NCBI GenBank assembly: GCA_025362325.1
Contig: JANYGO010000030.1
Span: forward strand, 1 to 42,301
From: Cyanobacteriota bacterium
Lineage (GTDB): Bacteria; Cyanobacteriota; Cyanobacteriia; Cyanobacteriales; Microcoleaceae
Length of the DNA stretch: 42,301 nt
Direction: 5' to 3'
Under the pieces are notes generated by a model. It was not told where the DNA came from, did no database searches, and saw only the letters and a list, made by a program, of their open reading frames with translations. Shown one piece after another: positions 32,565-41,200 of the stretch; within the stretch, counting starts at the first letter, position 1; every line of letters starts with the position of its first letter. The translations under genes and the position numbers were made by a program.

Positions 32565-35500
32565 CTAGCCCGTATTCCGCATCCCCGCAGCAATACCATT
32601 AATTGTCAGCAGAGCTCCCCGCAACAATTCACCCTTGCTGTAACGAGAGTGAATCACCCCCGGAATGCCGCCAGTACCGTGCTGCCGCAAGCGTTTCAGC
32701 AGCGAAACCTGCAACAAACCCAAAGGTACAATGGTGGCATTTCGCAACTGCACTGAACGCTGCAACGACGGATCTCCATCCAACAAACGCTGGTGTCCGG
32801 TAATAGTTAAAACCAAATCGCGAATCAAGTGAAATTCGGCAGCAATTTGATCGAATAAAGCCTTAAAACGCTCCTTGTCAGCCGGCAATGCCAACTCCCG
32901 CACGTAGTGTTCTGCAATCTGCAAATCCACCTTAGATAAAGTCATTTCCACCTTAGAAATTACCATTCTAAAAAACGGCCATTTCAAGTAGAAATACTGC
33001 AAAAGTTTCATGTGTTCTTCCGGTTCCTCCAGCAAAAATTCTTGCAAAGCTGTGCCGACACCGTACCAAGAAGGCAGCAAAAAGCGGCTTTGAGTCCAGC
33101 TAAACACCCAAGGAATTGCCCGCAAACCGCTGATGTCTTTCTTGCCGCCGCGCCGGGCTGGGCGAGAACTAATTTGCAACTGACTGATTTCTTGAATCGG
33201 GGTAACGTGGTGGAAGAAATCGACTAAATCTGGCTGTTCGTAGATTAAATTGCGGTAGTGCGATCGCGATCGCACCGACAACTCCTCCATAATCTCATTC
33301 CAAGGATCGATGCCGTCAAAACCAGTGTGCAGCAAGCTAGCTTGAATTACCGCCGCCGCCACAGTTTCCAAATTGTAAAGCGCCAACTCCGGTAAAGAAT
33401 ATTTAGAAGCCAAAACCTCGCCTTGTTCGGTAATTTTAATTCGCCCGCTAATACTTTTTCCGGGCTGAGCCAAAATCGCCTTGTAAGCAGGCCCGCCGCC
33501 ACGCCCTACAGAACCACCCCTGCCGTGAAAAATCCGCAACTCCACACCGTGTTTTTCCGCAACCCTTTGCAAAGCCTTTTGAGCTTTCTGAATTTCCCAA
33601 TTGCTGCTGAGGAAACCAGAATCTTTATTGCTGTCAGAATAGCCTAGCATTACCTCTTGCAATTTTATCTGGTGGATGGGGTATTGCAGCTTTTCTTCGC
33701 TTTTTTGGGCTACTTCCTGCGCGTATCCTCCGGTTAGCAAAGCCCGATAAAGGGGCAGTTCAAACACCTGTTGCATTACTTCAGGCGCTTTTTTCAAATC
33801 TTCCACCGTTTCAAACAGGGGGACTACTTGAACGCTGCTAATTCCTGTCGCCGGATCGTAAAGTCCTGATTCTTTTGCTAACAGTAAAACTGCCAGTAAA
33901 TCGCTGACATCGTGGCTCATGCTGATCACGTAAGTTTCGCAAATTTCTGGACCAAACTCCTGCTGCATTTGCCGCAATATTCGGAAGGTATTAATCGTCT
34001 CGCAAGTTTTGGGAGAAAAGGGCAATTCTGCTGGAATTAGAGGGCGACGAGTTTGTAGTTCAGTTGCGAGCCAAATAACTCGATCGCATTCCGACATTTC
34101 ATTGTAAGACTTGGGCAAAATTTGCAAGTATTCAGCAATTTCGCTCAAAGCGTCGGAGTGTACTGTTGACTCTTGGCGGATATCTAGATAAGCCAAATTA
34201 AACCCGTAGATTTCTACTTGGCAGAGCAGATTTTCCAAGTCCCGACAGCTCAAACCTGTTTCGACTAAATTGTGTTGAATGAGCTGCAATTCGGTCAAAA
34301 ACTCAGTTCCCGATCGATAAAGGCCGGTCATTCCGGGATGTTCCGACAAAGCTTCGCGTTCCCGCTGCAACTCGTCTCCTTTGTAGAGCCGCCAATTACG
34401 ATCGCGCGTATTTTCCAGTCGCTGGAGCACATAGGCCAGCTTCAGCCGGTAGGGTTCTTGGCGGTAGCGGATCGCCCACAGCTCGTAAACTTCGGGGAAT
34501 TCTGATTTGTCGCGATCGAGAGATTCGAGCAATTCCGGCAATACGTCGCTCCAGTGCAGCGACAAACTCAAAAGCTCGTTGAGCCGCTTCACCGCGCCGA
34601 TGTATTTTTCCAGCACCAAGTGGCGCTGATAGCAAGCCGTTTGCCAAGTAACTTTCGGAGTCACAGAAGGGTTCCCGTCCCTGTCCGATCCCACCCAAGA
34701 ACCGAACTTGCAAAAATTGTAACTCGGCGGTTTCAGGTAAGGATAAGAAGCGTGCAGAGCTTGTTTCAAGCGTTGGTAAAGCTCTGGAATCGCATCAAAC
34801 AGCACTTCCTCGAAGTAGTGCAGAGTGTACTCCACCTCGTCGAGCACAGTCGGCTTGAACTGGTGCAGCTCGTCTGTGCGCCACCAGAGGCGAATTTCTT
34901 CCATCAGTTGCTCTTGCAGGGTTGCAGCTTCCCAGGAAGACACGGGGTAGGGACTTTCAGAGTCGCCCCCGATCACCTGAAATTTCTCTTCAACTTGGTC
35001 TAGCTGTTGGAGAATCTTCGCCATTCGCCGCTGCTTGGTGCGGATCGTGTGGCGGACTATTTCCGTGGGGTGAGCGGTGAATACCAAGCGGATATCTAAT
35101 TGATCGATCAAGCGTTGGATTTGCTGGCTGGGGACGTTCAAGCGCAGCAGCATCGGGAACAGTTGGTGAAATGTTCCGGCGTCTTTTGCGATCGCCTCGC
35201 TGCTGTCTACCTTGCTCAGAGCTGTTTGGGCGGGGCCTTCCCTGTGTCGCGGGCGATCGGGCGCATCCGCTGCTTGTCCCGGCAGCTTAGAAAACATCCG
35301 TCCCCCAGCGTCGTTGCTCTGTGCGTAAGCTAGCTGTTGGTCTCGCTGTTCGTAATGCTGCTCGACAATGTTGATCAACTGAAAATACAGCGCAAAAGCC
35401 CGCGCTGCACGGATGGCGGCGTTGAGGTCGAGCTTTTCGATTAGCTGTAAGACGTTCGACTCGCGAAAGTGAGTGGCTTGTCCCTCGGCGGAATTGACCG

Positions 35501-35684
35501 ATCGCATTTGTTGAAGCAAATCCACCAATTCCTGCCCGCACTCCTGTCGCAGCACCGATTCCCACAAGTCCTCTACTACTTTGAGGCGATGGCGCAGAAA
35601 CAGGTCTGATTTTGAGTAAGCGGGAGAATGAGAAATAGATGTTGTATCAATAGCCTGTTCTGAAGACTGGAGGACTGAACTCAT
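32565..35684 (-). CDS. ppc: Phosphoenolpyruvate carboxylase
   Basis: The 1039-residue enzyme carboxylates PEP with bicarbonate to oxaloacetate, replenishing the TCA cycle. The catalytic histidine is in [14 protein letters not shown] (about residue 205). Further signatures are [39 protein letters not shown] (about 680-700), [14 protein letters not shown] (about 715-728) and the C-terminal GMRNTG. An insert rich in Gly/Ala/Asp near residues 130-170 is common in cyanobacterial forms. I place the start at ATG 35684 because GAGGAA lies eight bases upstream. The frame also extends to a TTG at 35765, which would add 27 residues and has no ribosome binding site. It is monocistronic, with a palindromic repeat immediately after the stop. 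Confidence 0.97.
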   Translation of the reverse strand: MSSVLQSSEQAIDTTSISHSPAYSKSDLFLRHRLKVVEDLWESVLRQECGQELVDLLQQMRSVNSAEGQATHFRESNVLQLIEKLDLNAAIRAARAFALYFQLINIVEQHYEQRDQQLAYAQSNDAGGRMFSKLPGQAADAPDRPRHREGPAQTALSKVDSSEAIAKDAGTFHQLFPMLLRLNVPSQQIQRLIDQLDIRLVFTAHPTEIVRHTIRTKQRRMAKILQQLDQVEEKFQVIGGDSESPYPVSSWEAATLQEQLMEEIRLWWRTDELHQFKPTVLDEVEYTLHYFEEVLFDAIPELYQRLKQALHASYPYLKPPSYNFCKFGSWVGSDRDGNPSVTPKVTWQTACYQRHLVLEKYIGAVKRLNELLSLSLHWSDVLPELLESLDRDKSEFPEVYELWAIRYRQEPYRLKLAYVLQRLENTRDRNWRLYKGDELQREREALSEHPGMTGLYRSGTEFLTELQLIQHNLVETGLSCRDLENLLCQVEIYGFNLAYLDIRQESTVHSDALSEIAEYLQILPKSYNEMSECDRVIWLATELQTRRPLIPAELPFSPKTCETINTFRILRQMQQEFGPEICETYVISMSHDVSDLLAVLLLAKESGLYDPATGISSVQVVPLFETVEDLKKAPEVMQQVFELPLYRALLTGGYAQEVAQKSEEKLQYPIHQIKLQEVMLGYSDSNKDSGFLSSNWEIQKAQKALQRVAEKHGVELRIFHGRGGSVGRGGGPAYKAILAQPGKSISGRIKITEQGEVLASKYSLPELALYNLETVAAAVIQASLLHTGFDGIDPWNEIMEELSVRSRSHYRNLIYEQPDLVDFFHHVTPIQEISQLQISSRPARRGGKKDISGLRAIPWVFSWTQSRFLLPSWYGVGTALQEFLLEEPEEHMKLLQYFYLKWPFFRMVISKVEMTLSKVDLQIAEHYVRELALPADKERFKALFDQIAAEFHLIRDLVLTITGHQRLLDGDPSLQRSVQLRNATIVPLGLLQVSLLKRLRQHGTGGIPGVIHSRYSKGELLRGALLTINGIAAGMRNTG

Positions 35685-36085
35685 CGGGCTGTTCCTCAAT
35701 AGCTGCGGGTGTCTGTGAAAATTGTATGGTTTAGTTTCGCCTAAAACACTTTTGTTTGCAGTCAAATTTGAGACAACTTATACAATTTTCGATTGGCGAT
35801 TTTCGGTTAGGGATTAGGGAGTGCTTACAACCCAAGGGTTTGAAGCTTGCCTCAAGTTCTATTTTTTTTTGAAACTAATCTTCAAAAAAGATTGAACCCA
35901 CTTCTGTACAAGCTAGAAGCAAAGACCAATCCTTCCAGCACGTTTTTTACCGATTGTCAACCTTTCCGTTGAAAAAAATTAGCTTCTGGGTGCTGGCTCG
36001 AACTGGGGCTTTTTATATTAGTTCCCAAAAACAATGTAATTGCAGGCAAGCTTCAATATTGCCAATTCTTTAATCGAAAATAGTA
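35685..36085. other. Intergenic region upstream of ppc
   Basis: This 401-bp, AT-rich gap holds the ppc leader and the 3' flank of a small gene on the same strand. I see runs of A and T but no repeat, RNA gene or open frame that I can support. Confidence 0.4.
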
Positions 36086-36310
36086 TTATTTCTGCGATCG
36101 GGGAAAGTTGAGCACGGGAAGGCGCGAACCCCGAAAGACTTCTTCGCTTTCAATGCCGATCGACCCAACAAACTCAGCAGCAGCTTTTGCCGCCAGCAAA
36201 CCGCCCAGCATGGGTAAGGCGGCCAAGCTCAATAAAATATCTGAAGGAATTGGCAATTTTGGACTGTGAGGTGTTTGATTTTGGGGCAAGTCTTGGTTCT
36301 CCGACGGCAT
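36086..36310 (-). CDS. Small conserved cyanobacterial membrane protein
   Basis: The 74-residue protein has a polar N-terminus (MPSENQDLPQNQTPHSPKLP), one hydrophobic segment at about 24-47 (ILLSLAALPMLGGLLAAKAA) and a C-terminal motif FRGSRLPVLNFP. AGGAGA lies five bases before the ATG at 36310, the clearest ribosome binding site in this part of the window, so it is very likely translated. I believe similar short proteins with an FRG.RLPVL.FP ending occur in other cyanobacteria, but no function is known to me. Confidence 0.7.
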   Translation of the reverse strand: MPSENQDLPQNQTPHSPKLPIPSDILLSLAALPMLGGLLAAKAAAEFVGSIGIESEEVFRGSRLPVLNFPRSQK

Positions 36311-36425
36311 AAATTTCTCCTGTGTCCATCTGCAATCTTCATTTTACAGGCTAGGGCGGGTTTTGTTGCCTCGTTGTATCCTAGATTGGAGCAAGCTCTG
36401 GTGTTATTCCCAGAATTAGTGGCGT

Positions 36426-36486
36426 GTCGATCGCCCGTAGAGTCGATCGCCCGAAATAGAAAATTACCTCAAAACGGGCGATCGAC
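36426..36486. repeat. Cassette-boundary stem-loop repeat, copy 1 (perfect)
   Basis: GTCGATCGCCCG (36442-36453) and CGGGCGATCGAC (36475-36486) are exact 12-bp inverted arms around a 21-nt loop (AAATAGAAAATTACCTCAAA plus A). A third copy of the left arm sits at 36426-36437. It lies 24 bp beyond the stop of the minus-strand gene at 36510. The 31 bases 36444-36474 recur identically at 39210-39240, and looser copies occur at 40468-40508 and 40610-40647. Confidence 0.85.
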
Positions 36487-36509
36487 TGTTGGAAAACAGA
36501 CTAACTTGT

Positions 36510-37796
36510 CTACTTCGATTCAGGATGCCAACGCATCCCTATAAGTGCCATTCCTGTTGGCCCACTTGTTGACAAAATTATCGTCCCATCTGAACTGTTA
36601 GCAGCTACAAAATTCGTAGAAGTGCGCCAGTGATGAGGAAATATATCTTTGCGATAGACACGATCGTCTACTGCAAAACTCTTTTCAACACGATCGCCCT
36701 TGTACCAGACAGCGCGATCGAAACCATAAACCAGCGTTTTTTCCCCTTCAACTGCAACTACATTTAGTCTCAGCGGAAAGGGAAATGAGTTACGTATAAA
36801 TGGTAGAAAAAATGGTGAATCTGGCTTTTCATATTTAATAGAAATCCTTCTAAATGTACCATTAGTAATGCAAACATCAGCCCATTTATTATCGACATTA
36901 ATAGACACAAAAGCATCGCCTGTTGATGTAAGACCAGCATTCTCTATGGTTAAGTCAGCATTGACATTTCTAGTGCTGTAGTAACCCAATGCACCAGCAA
37001 TACCCACAGTCAGAAGCCGAGCCTTTGAAAAGGATAAAAGTGTTCCTTTTATAGGTTGACTCAACGCAATAGGAACAACATACTTTTTTCCATCAGGTTC
37101 TAGACATTGTACGCGACGCACACTATCTCCATGTAACGTGCAGAGGGCAATTCCCGATCCAACTGAACTATTAAATCCTCTCCACGGGTACGGCCCACGT
37201 ACTTTACCACTAGCGCTGACAAACCAAGCTTCGTCAAGGCTCATCACCCAAACAGCGTCTTTTTCAACACCTACAATATCTGTACCAGGAATTTTGACGG
37301 ACTGTTTTAGCACTCCTGTGGTGTCGTAGTGAGATATTATTTGATTACTAATAGACCAAACTCCGTCACTGCGAGCACTGAGACTCCCTGGCGACTCTAG
37401 TAGCGGTATCACTATCACTTTGGCAGTCTTTCTCACAAAAATAGCAGTCGGCATTGTTTGCTCGTTACCTTTAACGACAGTGCTTGCTAGTCCTCCTGGA
37501 CTTACAGAGGTTTCTATGTAAGGTCTTACTGGGTAATATTTAGGACCTGGTATCCCTCTAACTTGCGCCGCTTCAGGAGGAGGAGGTTGCATTTCTACTA
37601 CTTCTAGCTTAATTGGATTATTCCACTCCTTTTTTGCAATAGTCCAAATTTTTAGTTGCATACAACTAATTGGTTTTGTTGATTCCTCTGGCTGCCTAGG
37701 GTTTTTTAACTCCTTTGATTGCCAATATTTTCCTTGAAAAATGACTGCGGTTATAAGCAGTATAATTACTGATACAGACAGGTAACGCTTTTTCAT
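36510..37796 (-). CDS. Membrane-anchored protein, putative immunity protein for the adjacent toxin tip
   Basis: The 428-residue protein begins MKKRYLSVSVIILLITAVIF, a signal anchor that would place the rest in the periplasm. The body is beta-rich with repeating blade-like segments (SDGVWSISNQIISHYDTTGV, AVWVMSLDEAWFVSASGKVR, LRLNVVAVEGEKTLVYGFDR, TNFVAANSSDGTIILSTSGP), suggesting a beta-propeller. No enzyme motif is visible. It starts 8 bp after the stop of the NlpC/P60-like toxin tip, the position held by immunity genes in the other two cassettes of this array. A periplasmic immunity protein would suit a toxin that attacks peptidoglycan. The immunity role is inference from position and topology; a family is not recognised. 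Confidence 0.6.
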   Translation of the reverse strand: MKKRYLSVSVIILLITAVIFQGKYWQSKELKNPRQPEESTKPISCMQLKIWTIAKKEWNNPIKLEVVEMQPPPPEAAQVRGIPGPKYYPVRPYIETSVSPGGLASTVVKGNEQTMPTAIFVRKTAKVIVIPLLESPGSLSARSDGVWSISNQIISHYDTTGVLKQSVKIPGTDIVGVEKDAVWVMSLDEAWFVSASGKVRGPYPWRGFNSSVGSGIALCTLHGDSVRRVQCLEPDGKKYVVPIALSQPIKGTLLSFSKARLLTVGIAGALGYYSTRNVNADLTIENAGLTSTGDAFVSINVDNKWADVCITNGTFRRISIKYEKPDSPFFLPFIRNSFPFPLRLNVVAVEGEKTLVYGFDRAVWYKGDRVEKSFAVDDRVYRKDIFPHHWRTSTNFVAANSSDGTIILSTSGPTGMALIGMRWHPESK

Positions 37797-37804
37797 GATG
37801 GTTA

Positions 37805-39034
37805 CTAAATCTTTCCTGCTTTTATCGCTTCCGTAAGAGGAGGACCAATTTGTACTCTTCCTGGTAAGTCGTTAATATCAATAATCTGTATGCGATTCTT
37901 TTTTCCATCACCTAAATCTGGAAATTCCCACAAACTGACAACTAGCGATCCAAATAGTGAGATTGCTACATGACCAGGAAATAGTGTTCCATCTGTAAAA
38001 TACACTAAATCTCCAGGCTGAGGATATTTTGTTGGGCTGGAAGCGTCTTTTTTACGAGTTGGGTAGAATGGTAACTCTGGATCTCTACTGTATCCCATTG
38101 TAGTCATCTGTCTGCCTGTTGGGTAAGTTGAGTCTAGAAAATTCTTGATCTGCTTACCACTAATTTGACCGCAGAGAAAAGCTGCATATAAAATCATTTC
38201 CCAGCAGTTCATTGTCGCATTAAAAGATAAAGCATTCTCCGTATTCCCATACAAGAAGTGGGAAATCAAGTCATTAGGAGTGTTACTCCAGCGCTGCTCT
38301 CCTGTGAGCAATGATGCCGCGATGGGAGTTGCTAACTCTGGTTTGCTGCTAAAACTATCTCTGATGAGTCGCATCATTTTTGGATCTTGAGTTACAGTCC
38401 TTCGCTCGGCTTGTGAAGACCGAAAAATTAAAGCAAAAATTTTGTTATAGTTAGCTATCGCCCCTGCCCCTGTTGTCAATAATCTCCTGATTTTTTCCTT
38501 GAAAGAAAGTTCTCCACCGCCACCACCAGGCCCGGCAACCCAATTATCTGGAAAACTCTCTAGTTCTCGTGGAGGAGTAACACGACGCGGTGGTGTCCAA
38601 ATATCTTGACTCGGCTTCGGAGGCTTATGAAGGTCGATCGGCTTATTTTTCGGAGCCTTATTCAACCGCGGCGGTTCTCCAAATTTCGGTACATCATTAA
38701 CCTGCGGTGTTGTTTTCTTCGGATCGAAACTACCCCTTTTTGACTCAGATTCACTCGGTGCATACTTGCCATCTTTCCAACTAGATTTAGACCAACTCTC
38801 ACTCCAATCATTCCGACCATCATCCCATACTGTCCCGCTCCGAGTCCAACTCCAACTGCTGCCACTACTCGTATAAACAGCTCTTTTAGTAGTCGATTCT
38901 GAGTCGTAACCACTTATCGTCTCACTCCAACTGTAACCTCCCTTAAAGTAAGACTTGGTGTAACTCGAACTCCAACTAGAATACTTGTAAACATCACTCA
39001 CTACACCCTTACTATCGTAACTGCTGTCCCTCAA
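37805..39034 (-). CDS. Displaced polymorphic-toxin C-terminal tip, NlpC/P60-like
   Basis: From the TTG at 39034 the frame gives 409 residues, but it stays open upstream to 39229 without any ATG, GTG or TTG. This is a 5'-truncated fragment of a larger protein. Residues 1-105 are Ser/Trp/Tyr-rich repeats (YKYSSWSSSYTKSYFKGGYS, SWTRSGTVWDDGRNDWSESW). Then come a Pro/Lys-rich stretch and the junction PPRELESFPDNWVAGPGGGG (about 159-178). The C-terminal domain has NCWE (Cys277) and PGDLVYF with GHVAIS (His355), a Cys-His arrangement like papain-fold NlpC/P60 or CHAP amidases. It may cleave peptidoglycan peptides. The junction is shared with the tRNase-like tip at 41201-42076. Truncation occurs exactly at the stem-loop repeat at 39209-39251. 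Confidence 0.65.
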   Translation of the reverse strand: MRDSSYDSKGVVSDVYKYSSWSSSYTKSYFKGGYSWSETISGYDSESTTKRAVYTSSGSSWSWTRSGTVWDDGRNDWSESWSKSSWKDGKYAPSESESKRGSFDPKKTTPQVNDVPKFGEPPRLNKAPKNKPIDLHKPPKPSQDIWTPPRRVTPPRELESFPDNWVAGPGGGGGELSFKEKIRRLLTTGAGAIANYNKIFALIFRSSQAERRTVTQDPKMMRLIRDSFSSKPELATPIAASLLTGEQRWSNTPNDLISHFLYGNTENALSFNATMNCWEMILYAAFLCGQISGKQIKNFLDSTYPTGRQMTTMGYSRDPELPFYPTRKKDASSPTKYPQPGDLVYFTDGTLFPGHVAISLFGSLVVSLWEFPDLGDGKKNRIQIIDINDLPGRVQIGPPLTEAIKAGKI

Positions 39035-39208
39035 CCATTTCTCGTAAATCGAACTGCCATTCTCTTCTTTTCGACCATCTTTGTAAGTTGTGACTGTCTG
39101 TGAATTGCTCGTCTTTGAGGTATCGCTACTGCTAGATGAATTGGTATTTTTGCCTTCTGTGCTGCTGTTGCTTTTACTCGCGGTTATTGTCGATTGCGTG
39201 TTTAAATT

Positions 39209-39251
39209 TCGATCGCCCGAAATAGAAAATTACCTCAAAATGGAGATCGAC
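39209..39251. repeat. Cassette-boundary stem-loop repeat, copy 2
   Basis: TCGATCGCCCG (39209-39219), the AT-rich loop and GGAGATCGA form a partly decayed version of the stem-loop at 36442-36486; bases 39210-39240 are identical to 36444-36474. It marks both the 3' side of the SitI3-like gene at 39336 (minus-strand sense) and the point where the reading frame of the NlpC/P60-like tip is cut. Confidence 0.85.
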
Positions 39252-39335
39252 GAGCGAGGAAATTGTACGGGCGATGTACGATCGCCCGAGTCAGGTCAAA
39301 CTATGGACAATGATTCTCGCGCACAAAACTGCACA

Positions 39336-39788
39336 TTACGAAGATGGAAGATTGCGGATTTCATAGGGCAGTGTCACTTCAGGAAGTAATTCTGTAATCC
39401 AAGGGTTAAATGCGTCATTTAGTAACAGATTTCCTCCCCGCCTCTGAAGCACTATACTTTCACCGTTGAATAGCAGAACTGCATCTTCAGATATCTGGCG
39501 CAGCAACTCAACGGTTACTTGGATCATAATCTGATCGGCTTTTTCACGATCTGCGTTCGAATTAATTCGAAACCAAATACATATATCCGGGACAAATCCA
39601 AATTCTTCCTCAATAAGAGATTGACGAACATCGAGCGCATGATCGGCCCCTACTAACATTCCTGAACCAAATAAACAATGTCCATAAGGTTCAGAAGCCC
39701 ACTCTAACTCAAATCCTTTAGATACCATATCTAAAGCTTGGAATGGTTCTAGTATAGTTGCTATATAGAACAGATAATCTATAGCCAT
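39336..39788 (-). CDS. SitI3-like immunity protein, duplicate copy
   Basis: The 150-residue protein is a close paralogue of the one at 40731-41177. Shared blocks include FGSGMLVG, EEEFGFVP, ELLRQ, DAVLL, LLLNDAFNPWIT and LLPEVTLPYEI. The pattern of a GF.P..-.WFR strand, a DAVLLFNGES strand and a basic GGNLLLND end is what I remember for SitI3-type immunity proteins of the Myxococcus SitA/SitI exchange toxins. It would bind and block the CdiA_C-like tip encoded 23 bp upstream. In this copy that toxin is truncated, and the ribosome binding site is degraded: GTAGAAAAAAAAATG against GTAGGAGATAAAATG in the sister copy. So expression may be weak. Confidence 0.7.
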   Translation of the reverse strand: MAIDYLFYIATILEPFQALDMVSKGFELEWASEPYGHCLFGSGMLVGADHALDVRQSLIEEEFGFVPDICIWFRINSNADREKADQIMIQVTVELLRQISEDAVLLFNGESIVLQRRGGNLLLNDAFNPWITELLPEVTLPYEIRNLPSS

Positions 39789-39811
39789 TTTTTTTTCTAC
39801 GCTCTATGCTT

Positions 39812-40123
39812 TTATGGGAAAAAATGGAGGATTATTCCACCTCTTACAACAATTATCTCTTGGAGCTTTGGTGAGGGATATCGATTAAGTTGCGCCTGTA
39901 TATCTGCAAGTGACGCTTGAGTATCATCAAGATTAAGTACAAACCTGTCGGCTTGCTCCTGAAAAATTTTTTCTTTCAATCTTGAGATCATCTTAGCCGG
40001 AGTTGAAGTAGTTGGCGCGTAGCAATCAAACACTCTGCCTTCGATTTTGTAGTCCGGATTTCTTGAACCACTAACTATCGGATTTTGCTCCACATTGTAG
40101 CAGGCTTTAGTAGGGTTGTGCAA
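39812..40123 (-). pseudogene. Truncated CdiA_C-like toxin tip, duplicate fragment
   Basis: The 103-residue frame matches only the last ~95 residues of the intact tip at 41201-42076 (YNVEQNPIVSGSRNPDYKIE, VFDCYAPTTSTP, DRFVLNLDDTQASLADIQAQ, IIVVRGGIILHFFP). Homology stops abruptly near 40112. Upstream, the frame continues 34 codons into unrelated sequence and reaches a stop, with only a TTG (40123) as start. The missing part includes the helix with ENESAEILSKAG, which carries a likely catalytic Glu, so this copy is probably inactive. It is followed after 23 bp by its immunity gene, as in the sister pair. Confidence 0.75.
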
Positions 40124-40467
40124 TCGCGGTCTAAGGCTTGTACCTGCTCGGTCGGACCCAGACGGGTTTCCCCTGTCGGCGCGTTTACCATGATTTCGAT
40201 CTCCTCCCTGTCTTGCGGCTCGCTAGTTGGGGATTTTTAGGTGCTTGACCTTTCTTTGCCCCCTATATCGGCTTTTAGGTCGATCGTCCCCTAACTTCTA
40301 TCTTAGGAAGGGTTTTGCGATCGGGCGTCGAACTTTAGGTGAATTTTAGATCCCCATCGAAAATTGAGGAGTTCGAGCGAGTGTTGAGTCCGCAATTGTA
40401 TTAAAAATCACTCAATTTTTGATTTATATGGGAATCGAAGCGTCATACAAAAGTTCGATATCCCGCT

Positions 40468-40508
40468 CCCGGGAAACAGAAAATCACTTAAAAACGGGCT
40501 CTCGACTC
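40468..40508. repeat. Cassette-boundary stem-loop repeat, copy 3 (diverged)
   Basis: TCCCGGGAAACAGAAAATCA then CTTAAAAACGGGCTCTCGAC keeps the AGAAAAT-A-CT-AAAA loop and the CCCG/CGGG stem of copies 1 and 2, but the outer HIP1-like arms are lost. Confidence 0.65.
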
Positions 40509-40530
40509 AAAGGAAGTTCTACCCGCTTGT

Positions 40531-40614
40531 TCGAAGTCCCGTTTGTTTAATCAGCCCTCACGCCCGTCATACGAAAGTTCGAAATCCCGTTTGTTTAATC
40601 AGCCCTCACGCCCG
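40531..40614. repeat. 36-bp direct repeat pair, 48-bp period
   Basis: TCGAAGTCCCGTTTGTTTAA and the following 16 bases (40531-40566) recur with one or two changes at 40579-40614, separated by 12 bp. A shorter relative of the first 12 bases lies near 40454. Two copies with no further units do not make a CRISPR array. Confidence 0.8.
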
Positions 40615-40647
40615 AACCAGAAAATCAGCTAAAAACGGGTTCTCGAC
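40610..40647. repeat. Cassette-boundary stem-loop repeat, copy 4 (diverged)
   Basis: CGCCCGAACCAGAAAATCAG then CTAAAAACGGGTTCTCGA retains the CCCG/CGGG stem and AT-rich loop. The sequence that follows (CTCAAAGGAAGTTGTACCCG) also repeats that after copy 3, so copies 3 and 4 are a local duplication. Confidence 0.65.
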
Positions 40648-40730
40648 TCAAAGGAAGTTGTACCCGGTGTGCGAGCTCCCGAGTCAGGTCAAACTATCGA
40701 CAATCAGAGACAGCGAACATTCATTGCACA

Positions 40731-41177
40731 TTACAAAGATGGAAGATTGCAGATTTCATAGGGCAGTGTCACTTCAGGAAGTAAATCTGTAATCCAAGGG
40801 TTAAAGGCATCATTTAGTAACAGCTTTCCTCCCAGCCTCTGAAGCACTGTACTGTCACCGTTGAGCAGCACTGCATCTTGTGAACTCTGGCGCAGCAATT
40901 CTATGGTTACTCGGATCGTAATCCGATCGGCTTTTTCAAAATCTGCATCCCAATTGAGTCTGAACCAAATAGTTATATTCGGTACAAATCCAAACTCTTC
41001 TTCAATAATAGATTTAAATTCTATCCCATGATTCGATCCTACTAACATTCCTGAACCAAATAAACAGGGCCCATTAGGTTCATCAACCCACTCTAATTCA
41101 AATCCTTGAGACACCATCTGTAAAGCCTGTAACGGTTCGATGATAGTTGCCAAATACAACTGATACTCTGCCGACAT
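40731..41177 (-). CDS. SitI3-like immunity protein
   Basis: The 148-residue protein (MSAEYQLYLATIIEPLQALQ) has the features of SitI3-type immunity proteins: an N-terminal beta-alpha unit, CLFGSGMLVGS, EEEFGFVPNITIWFRLNW, a RITIRVTIELLRQ helix, DAVLLNGDSTVLQR and a C-terminal LLLNDAFNPWITDLLPEVTL. It is cytoplasmic with no signal peptide, as expected for protection from a tRNase-type toxin acting in the cytoplasm. A strong GGAGAT lies five bases before the ATG, and the gene begins 23 bp after the toxin stop. Its duplicate is at 39336-39788. Family naming is from memory of sequence pattern; the pairing is supported by being duplicated together with the toxin end. Confidence 0.75.
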   Translation of the reverse strand: MSAEYQLYLATIIEPLQALQMVSQGFELEWVDEPNGPCLFGSGMLVGSNHGIEFKSIIEEEFGFVPNITIWFRLNWDADFEKADRITIRVTIELLRQSSQDAVLLNGDSTVLQRLGGKLLLNDAFNPWITDLLPEVTLPYEICNLPSL

Positions 41178-41200
41178 TTTATCTCCTACAATCTATGGTT

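Larger units (their letters stand above)
40124..40730. other. Cassette spacer with stem-loop copies and direct repeats
   Basis: This 607-bp non-coding spacer separates cassette 1 from the truncated cassette 2. It contains stem-loop copies at 40468-40508 and 40610-40647, a 36-bp direct repeat pair at 40531-40566 and 40579-40614, a third shorter TTCGATATCCCG copy near 40454, and the flank CCCGAGTCAGGTCAAACTAT (40678-40697), which recurs at 39285-39304. The part at 40124-40225 is foreign sequence joined to the truncated toxin; its origin is not recognised. Confidence 0.7.

Noticed and set aside
40442..40620. tRNA-like GTTCGAAATCCC motifs suggesting a tRNA gene or CRISPR repeats
   Set aside because: No acceptor, D or anticodon arms can be built around them, and only two full 36-bp copies exist, so neither a tRNA nor an array is supported.
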